Positions 58,176-64,000 of a stretch of 64,000 nucleotides of DNA are shown one piece after another. The DNA comes from Myxococcales bacterium. GTDB lineage: Bacteria > Myxococcota_A > Polyangia > Haliangiales > Haliangiaceae. The notes under the pieces are model-generated. The model was not told where the DNA came from. It made no database searches and saw nothing but the letters and a program-made list of their open reading frames with translations. Location: positions 310,001-374,000 of the forward strand of contig JADKKI010000007.1 of the NCBI GenBank assembly GCA_016720595.1, written 5' to 3'. The position numbers and the translations under genes were made by a program. Position 1 is the stretch's first letter; each line of letters starts with the position of its first letter.

Positions 58176-60203
58176 TCACACGGCGAGCAGCGACACGAGC
58201 GCCGAGGTCTCGGTGACCGGTGGCGCGCAGGTCGGCCCCGTGCACACGAACGCGCGCGCGGCGCCGTCCGGCGACGGCGTCTTGGCATCGAGGATCGAGG
58301 GGCTGGCCCACGGCCCGGCGAGGCAGGCGGTCGGCGCGTAGGCGGTGCGCAGTGCGGCGGCGAGCTCCTCGCGCCCCGGCCCGGCGGTGAGGACCACGAC
58401 CTTGGCGTGAAGGTAGAGATCGAGCGCAGCGAGCAGCCCCGAGGACGCCCACGCATTGACCCCGGTCGGGCCGGTCAGCCGCTGGATCAGGTAGCGCTCG
58501 GCGAGGACCAGCGCCGCCTCGTCGCCCGCCACCAGCCCGAGGCGGAGGAGCACGCGCAGGAACACCGCGGCGCCCGAGGGGATCGCGCCGTCCTGGTGCG
58601 ACTCGGGGCGATGGACCAGCAGCGGATCGCCGGCCGGTGCGAGGTAGCACACGACCACACCGTCCTCCTCGGCGACGAACCGGGTCCGCGCGGTGAGCGC
58701 GAGCTTCGCTCCGAGGTCCCACCAGGCTCGATCACCGGTGGCCTCGGCGAGGTGGAGGAACGCGTCCGCGACGAACGCGTAGTCGTCGAGCGTGCCATCG
58801 AGCTTGGTCTTGCCCTGGTGGAATACGCGCGCCAGGTTCTCGCCGGAGACCAGCGTGTCGCGGACGAACCGCGCGGCGCGCAGGGCGAGCTCGAGTGCGG
58901 GTGCGTGACCGGTCGCCTTCCACGCCGTGCACAGGCCCGTGATCGCGAGGCCGTTCCAGCCGGCGAGCACCTTGTCGTCGGTGCCCGGGCGGATCCGGCG
59001 GTCGCGGGCAACGAGCAGCTTGGCGCGCAGCTCGGCGAGGTGCAGTTCTTCACCCGACGACGCGCGCGGGGTCAGCCGCGACAGGATGCTGGTGCCGTGC
59101 TCGAAGTTGCCGTGCTCGGTCACTCCATAGGCCGCGCCGAGGACGATGGCTCCCATCGCCCCCACCGCGGCGCGCAGCTCGGCCGGGGTCCAGACGTAGA
59201 ACTTCCCTTCCTCACCCTCGCTGTCGGCATCGAGCGAGGACCACAGCCCCCCGGCCGGGTCCGACAGCTCGCGCCCGAGGAACGCGACCGTCTCGGCGAT
59301 CACCTCGCGTGCGCGCGCGGCGAACGGCCCGCCCAGCGCGACCACATCGCCGTAGATCCCGAGCAGCTGGGCCTGATCGTAGAGCATCTTCTCGAAGTGC
59401 GGGACCAGCCACTTCTCGTCGACGGAGTAGCGGGCGAACCCGCCGCCCAGGTGATCGTAGAGGCCACCCTCGGCCATCCCTCTCGCCCAGTGCTCGAACG
59501 CCGTGCGGGCGGCCTCGCCGAACGGGAACCGCCCGGCGCGTGCGAGCAGCTCGTGGCTCGACGAGGACGGGAACTTCGGCTTGCCGCCCAGCCCGCCGTG
59601 CTTGGGATCGCAGCGCTCGGCGAGCTGCTTGCCGGCGGTGATCAGCAGGGAGGCCGTGAGCGCCTTCGGATCCGCCCCGTGGGCACCACGGCGGGAGTGA
59701 GCATCGACGCGCGCGAGCCCGTCGATCAAGGCGAGCGCGTTGTCCTCGGCGTCGGCGCGACGGGTGGCGTACGCATCGGCCATCGCCTCCAGCAGATCCC
59801 GAAAGCTCGGGCGCCCGAACCGCGGCTCGCGCGGGAAGTACGTTCCGAGAAAGTAGGGGCGGCCATCGGGCAGGCAGAACGCCGACAGGGGCCAGCCCCC
59901 ACCCTCGCCCTGCACCATGATCGCGCTCATGAAGATCGCGTCGACGTCGGGGCGCTCCTCCCGATCGATCTTGATGTTGATGAACCGCGCGTTCATCAGG
60001 TCGGCGGTGGCCGGGTGCTCGAAGCTCTCGTGGGCCATCACGTGGCACCAGTGGCACGCGGCATAGCCGATCGAGACGAACACGGGCTTGTCGAGGCGGC
60101 GGGCCTCGGCGAACGCGTCGGTGCCCCACGGCCACCAATCGACGGGATTGTCGGCGTGCTGTCGGAGGTACGGGGAGCTCTCTCCGGCGAGCCGATTGGC
60201 CAT
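58176..60203 (-). CDS. Thioredoxin-domain DUF255 protein (YyaL/SPATA20 family)
   Basis: This 675-residue protein starts exactly like the family ([16 protein letters not shown]). It has the thioredoxin-like domain with C-H-W-C-H (50-54) followed by [14 protein letters not shown], and then a six-hairpin glycosidase-like (alpha/alpha toroid) region. The biochemical activity of this widespread family is not established. The ATG at 60203 is chosen over an upstream TTG at 60215 on family alignment. Confidence 0.92.
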   Translation of the reverse strand: MANRLAGESSPYLRQHADNPVDWWPWGTDAFAEARRLDKPVFVSIGYAACHWCHVMAHESFEHPATADLMNARFINIKIDREERPDVDAIFMSAIMVQGEGGGWPLSAFCLPDGRPYFLGTYFPREPRFGRPSFRDLLEAMADAYATRRADAEDNALALIDGLARVDAHSRRGAHGADPKALTASLLITAGKQLAERCDPKHGGLGGKPKFPSSSSHELLARAGRFPFGEAARTAFEHWARGMAEGGLYDHLGGGFARYSVDEKWLVPHFEKMLYDQAQLLGIYGDVVALGGPFAARAREVIAETVAFLGRELSDPAGGLWSSLDADSEGEEGKFYVWTPAELRAAVGAMGAIVLGAAYGVTEHGNFEHGTSILSRLTPRASSGEELHLAELRAKLLVARDRRIRPGTDDKVLAGWNGLAITGLCTAWKATGHAPALELALRAARFVRDTLVSGENLARVFHQGKTKLDGTLDDYAFVADAFLHLAEATGDRAWWDLGAKLALTARTRFVAEEDGVVVCYLAPAGDPLLVHRPESHQDGAIPSGAAVFLRVLLRLGLVAGDEAALVLAERYLIQRLTGPTGVNAWASSGLLAALDLYLHAKVVVLTAGPGREELAAALRTAYAPTACLAGPWASPSILDAKTPSPDGAARAFVCTGPTCAPPVTETSALVSLLAV

Positions 60204-60259
60204 CGCGGGGTGCAATACGCCTGTCCCGGTGCTCCCGCAACACCCCCCCTTGGGGGATC

Positions 60260-60276
60260 TAGAACCTTATAGAACC
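60260..60276 (+). repeat. Tandem TAGAACC repeat upstream of the OmpA gene
   Basis: TAGAACC occurs twice, 10 bp apart start to start, separated by TTA, 61-77 nt before the ATG at 60337. One helical turn of spacing suits side-by-side protein binding; TATAGA within it could also serve as a -10. The rest of the 133-nt gap between the divergent starts shows nothing more. Confidence 0.3.
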
Positions 60277-60336
60277 GGTGCAGATGGCTGGCCCGGGCGC
60301 TGGAGATCGGGTCTGGGGAGAGTTACGACTTCCACC

Positions 60337-61824
60337 ATGAAGCGTTTGTCTCCAACGACTGTAGTTGTTGCGCTGTCTCTCGGCACCCTCGCGACGACCA
60401 CGGTGGCCCACGCCAACGTCGAGGTCGGTGGTACGGCGGGCGTTCACGTGTTCAACAAGAACAACGAGCTCGGCGTGCAGGACATCCCGAACGCACCGAG
60501 CGAGGCGAACTCGTTCTTGTTCGGGCTCCGCGTCGGCGTGTTCTTCACCGACATCCTCGGCGTCGAGGGTGAGTTCGGCGTGATCCCGACCCAGGCTCGC
60601 GACTTCGAGTACAGCATCACGAACCTGACCTACCGCGCCCACCTCGTGGCGCAGTTCCGCGCCGGAGACTCGGCCAACAAGGTCATCCCGTTCGTGTTCG
60701 CTGGCGCCGGCGCGTTCAGCGTCGTGTCGACCAACGACAAGAAGGCCGGCATCAAGGGCGTCGTGTCCCGCGACATCACGGAAGACACCGACGCCGCGTT
60801 CTACGGCGGTGTCGGCGTCAAGTACCGCGCCGGTGCGAACTGGGGTCTGCGTGCAGACGCCCGCCTCATGATCGTGCCGTCGAGCGAGAACGACACGCCC
60901 GCCAGCAAGGACACGTCGAAGGTCGCCCTGGACTTCGAGGCGCTCGCCTCGATCTACTTCGACTTCGGTCGTGGCAAGACCGTCACGGTCGAGGCGCCGC
61001 CCGAGAAGGACGACGACCCGGACAAGGACGGCATCCGCGGCGCGGCCGACCAGTGCCCGACCGATCCCGAGGACAAGGACGCGTATCAGGACGACGACGG
61101 TTGCCCGGAGCCGGACAACGACGCCGACGGCATCCTCGACCCGAACGACAAGTGCCCGACGGACGCCGAGGACAAGGACGGCTTCCAGGATGACGACGGC
61201 TGCCCCGAGGCCGACAACGACAAGGATGGCATCGTCGACAACGCCGACAAGTGCCCGATGGAGCCCGAGGACAAGGACGGCTTCCAGGACGACGACGGTT
61301 GCCCGGATCCGGACAACGACGCGGATGGCATTCTCGATGGCGCCGACAAGTGTGTCGATCAGCCGGAGACCAAGAACGGCTATCAGGACGAGGACGGCTG
61401 CCCGGACGAGATCCCCGCGAAGATCAAGAAGTTCACGGGCGCCATCCAGGGCATCAACTTCCGCGTCGGCTCGGACGCTCTGCTCGCGACCTCCAACAAG
61501 GTCCTGAACCAGGCCGTCGACGTCCTCAAGGAGTTCCCGGACCTCAAGATCGAGATCCAGGGCCACACCGATGACCAGGCGTTCAAGAAGACCAAGAACA
61601 GCAAGTTCGCCGACAACCTCGAGCTGTCGCAGGCGCGCGCCGAGAGCGTCCGCGCGTACTTCGTGAAGAAGGGCATCGAGGAGAGCCGGATCAGCGCGAA
61701 GGGCTATGGCGACAGCCAGCCGGTCGTCGATCCGACCGGTCTCAAGGGTGGCAAGCTGACCACGGCGCGGTCGAAGAACCGCCGCGTCGAGTTCCAGCTC
61801 GTTGGCGCTGGCGCCAGCAAGTAG
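60337..61824 (+). CDS. OmpA-family outer-membrane protein with thrombospondin type 3 repeats (first of a pair)
   Basis: This 495-residue protein has a signal peptide (to about 26, V-A-H-A) and an eight-strand beta-barrel-like domain (about 27-215; V-E-V-G-G-T-A-G-V-H-V). Four Asp-rich calcium-binding repeats of about 33 residues (about 226-358; D-N-D-A-D-G-I-L-D-x-x-D-K-C-P) follow, then an OmpA peptidoglycan-binding domain (about 370-490; G-H-T-D-D, N-x-x-L-S-Q-A-R-A, N-R-R-V-E-F). It should anchor the outer membrane to the cell wall. A perfect terminator follows its stop. Confidence 0.92.
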   Translation: MKRLSPTTVVVALSLGTLATTTVAHANVEVGGTAGVHVFNKNNELGVQDIPNAPSEANSFLFGLRVGVFFTDILGVEGEFGVIPTQARDFEYSITNLTYRAHLVAQFRAGDSANKVIPFVFAGAGAFSVVSTNDKKAGIKGVVSRDITEDTDAAFYGGVGVKYRAGANWGLRADARLMIVPSSENDTPASKDTSKVALDFEALASIYFDFGRGKTVTVEAPPEKDDDPDKDGIRGAADQCPTDPEDKDAYQDDDGCPEPDNDADGILDPNDKCPTDAEDKDGFQDDDGCPEADNDKDGIVDNADKCPMEPEDKDGFQDDDGCPDPDNDADGILDGADKCVDQPETKNGYQDEDGCPDEIPAKIKKFTGAIQGINFRVGSDALLATSNKVLNQAVDVLKEFPDLKIEIQGHTDDQAFKKTKNSKFADNLELSQARAESVRAYFVKKGIEESRISAKGYGDSQPVVDPTGLKGGKLTTARSKNRRVEFQLVGAGASK

Positions 61825-61831
61825 TCACCAC

Positions 61832-63331
<1,500 letters not shown>

Positions 63332-63355
63332 ACCCGGCGCGCTATGCTGGGGGAG

Positions 63356-64000
63356 GTGAGCGAGGCCCTCCGCAGCGTGATCGAGCAGCGGTTCGCGGTG
63401 TCGCGGATCGATGCGACTGCGGCCCGGGTGAACGCCGTGATCGAGGTCGATCAGGCGAGCTACCGCGCGACGTTGATCATGGAGCCGGCGGCCTCGATCG
63501 TCGTCGCCCTGCCGTGCATCGATGGGTTCGAGCTACGGATGCGGTGGACCGATCGCTGGGCCAACGGTGGAGCGCCCCGCGCGGCCAGCTTCGACGACAG
63601 CTTCTTGATCGAGACCAACGATCTCGCGCTCGCGACGATCTGGCTCGATCAAGCGTCGCGCTCGGCGCTCCTGTCCTCGCGCTACGTGTCGTCGCAGCAG
63701 GTGGCGCGCACCACGGCCCTGCTGTGGCGCGACGCGGCGTGGCTCCACGAGGTCTCGCACGATGTGGTCCGGGCGGATCGGCAAGGCCCGGAGCCGGACC
63801 CGGAGCGGATGGCGGACATGCTCGCCGCGTCGCTGCAGCTCGCCGCGCGCCCCGTGCGATGGGCACGTGCGTTCGGCCCGGTCGCTCGCGCCCTCGGCGC
63901 AGATCAGGCGCCGCGCGTGGAGCTCGGCGGCAAGCCCCTCCTGCGGGTGCGGCGTGGCGCGGTCGATGTCACCGTGCACGTGGCAAGGCGGCTCGGCCCG
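63356..64000 (+). CDS. Hypothetical protein, partial (3' end off the right edge)
   Basis: The frame from the GTG at 63356 is open to the window edge (215 codons). No signal peptide, membrane span or known domain is visible. It mixes helices and strands, with W-T-D-R-W and L-L-W-R-D-A-A-W-L-H-E stretches. TATGCT lies 7 nt before the GTG; an in-frame ATG at 63344 is the alternative start. It follows the OmpA pair by 24 nt on the same strand. Confidence 0.65.
   Translation, partial: MSEALRSVIEQRFAVSRIDATAARVNAVIEVDQASYRATLIMEPAASIVVALPCIDGFELRMRWTDRWANGGAPRAASFDDSFLIETNDLALATIWLDQASRSALLSSRYVSSQQVARTTALLWRDAAWLHEVSHDVVRADRQGPEPDPERMADMLAASLQLAARPVRWARAFGPVARALGADQAPRVELGGKPLLRVRRGAVDVTVHVARRLGP

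Noticed and set aside
60246-60256. C-run and G-run (CCCCCTTGGGGG) as a terminator or operator
   Set aside because: The loop would be only two bases and no T run follows on either strand.

Overview
The window is high-GC bacterial DNA that looks myxobacterial (Myxococcota, possibly the Haliangiales/Kofleriaceae side). The signs are a gliding-motility-type TPR gene cluster, two eukaryotic-like Ser/Thr kinases (one with the HRDVSPHN catalytic loop common in these bacteria), PEGA proteins, thrombospondin-3/OmpA proteins, many Cys-rich and beta-helix lipoproteins, and gene-dense DNA with GTGA/ATGA start-stop overlaps. I found no tRNA, rRNA, CRISPR array, insertion sequence or prophage. The lineage is inferred from gene content, not from a marker tree.

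Layout. (1) 1-18.7 kb, minus strand: a Glt-like (adventurous gliding type) cluster, in transcription order gltC-like, gltD-like (with an apparent frameshift), gltE-like, a small secreted protein, an FHA/AgmX-PglI protein (gltG-like), a TPR lipoprotein and a giant TPR protein that runs off the left edge. Hairpin terminators split it into units. (2) 19-21.6 kb: two divergent lipoprotein/zinc-ribbon units and a YraN-family gene. (3) 21.7-24.8 kb, minus: the rpsP-KH-rimM-trmD-rplS operon, with trmD fused to a second SPOUT-type methyltransferase domain. (4) 24.8-32.0 kb, plus: an overlapping seven-gene run of multihaem cytochrome lipoprotein, RlpA, two ABC ATPase/permease pairs and an adenine-type DNA methyltransferase. 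(5) 32-42 kb, minus: rimO, a UGA-containing peroxiredoxin-like gene read here as a selenoprotein, an SDR, a Fam20-like kinase/HEAT/MFS unit, a TlpA-like membrane thioredoxin and coaX. (6) 42-49 kb, plus: coiled-coil lipoprotein, HD-GYP regulator, Nudix hydrolase, Ser/Thr kinase, PEGA protein, beta-helix lipoprotein. (7) 49-64 kb: a TPR Ser/Thr kinase (second apparent frameshift), hydrolase, beta-helix lipoprotein, hflX with an acidic insert, PEGA and DUF255 proteins, and a tandem pair of TSP3-OmpA proteins with a terminator buried in the first codons of the second.

How the genes work together. The left cluster has the parts of a trans-envelope machine: an inner-membrane FHA/TonB-like protein, periplasmic TPR proteins and outer-membrane lipoproteins. 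The AglRQS-type motor, the beta-barrel partners and MglA are not in this window. Elsewhere, housekeeping genes (translation, tRNA modification, CoA synthesis) are mixed with signalling and cell-surface genes.

Three window-wide signals deserve attention. First, an in-frame UGA sits exactly at the catalytic Cys position of a peroxiredoxin-like protein. Second, a TAnnnT hexamer recurs 6-8 nt before the start codons of about ten genes that head transcription units and mostly lack a Shine-Dalgarno, which suggests leaderless mRNAs. Third, there are two clear (and one possible) single-base frameshifts in otherwise intact genes, which may be sequence errors.
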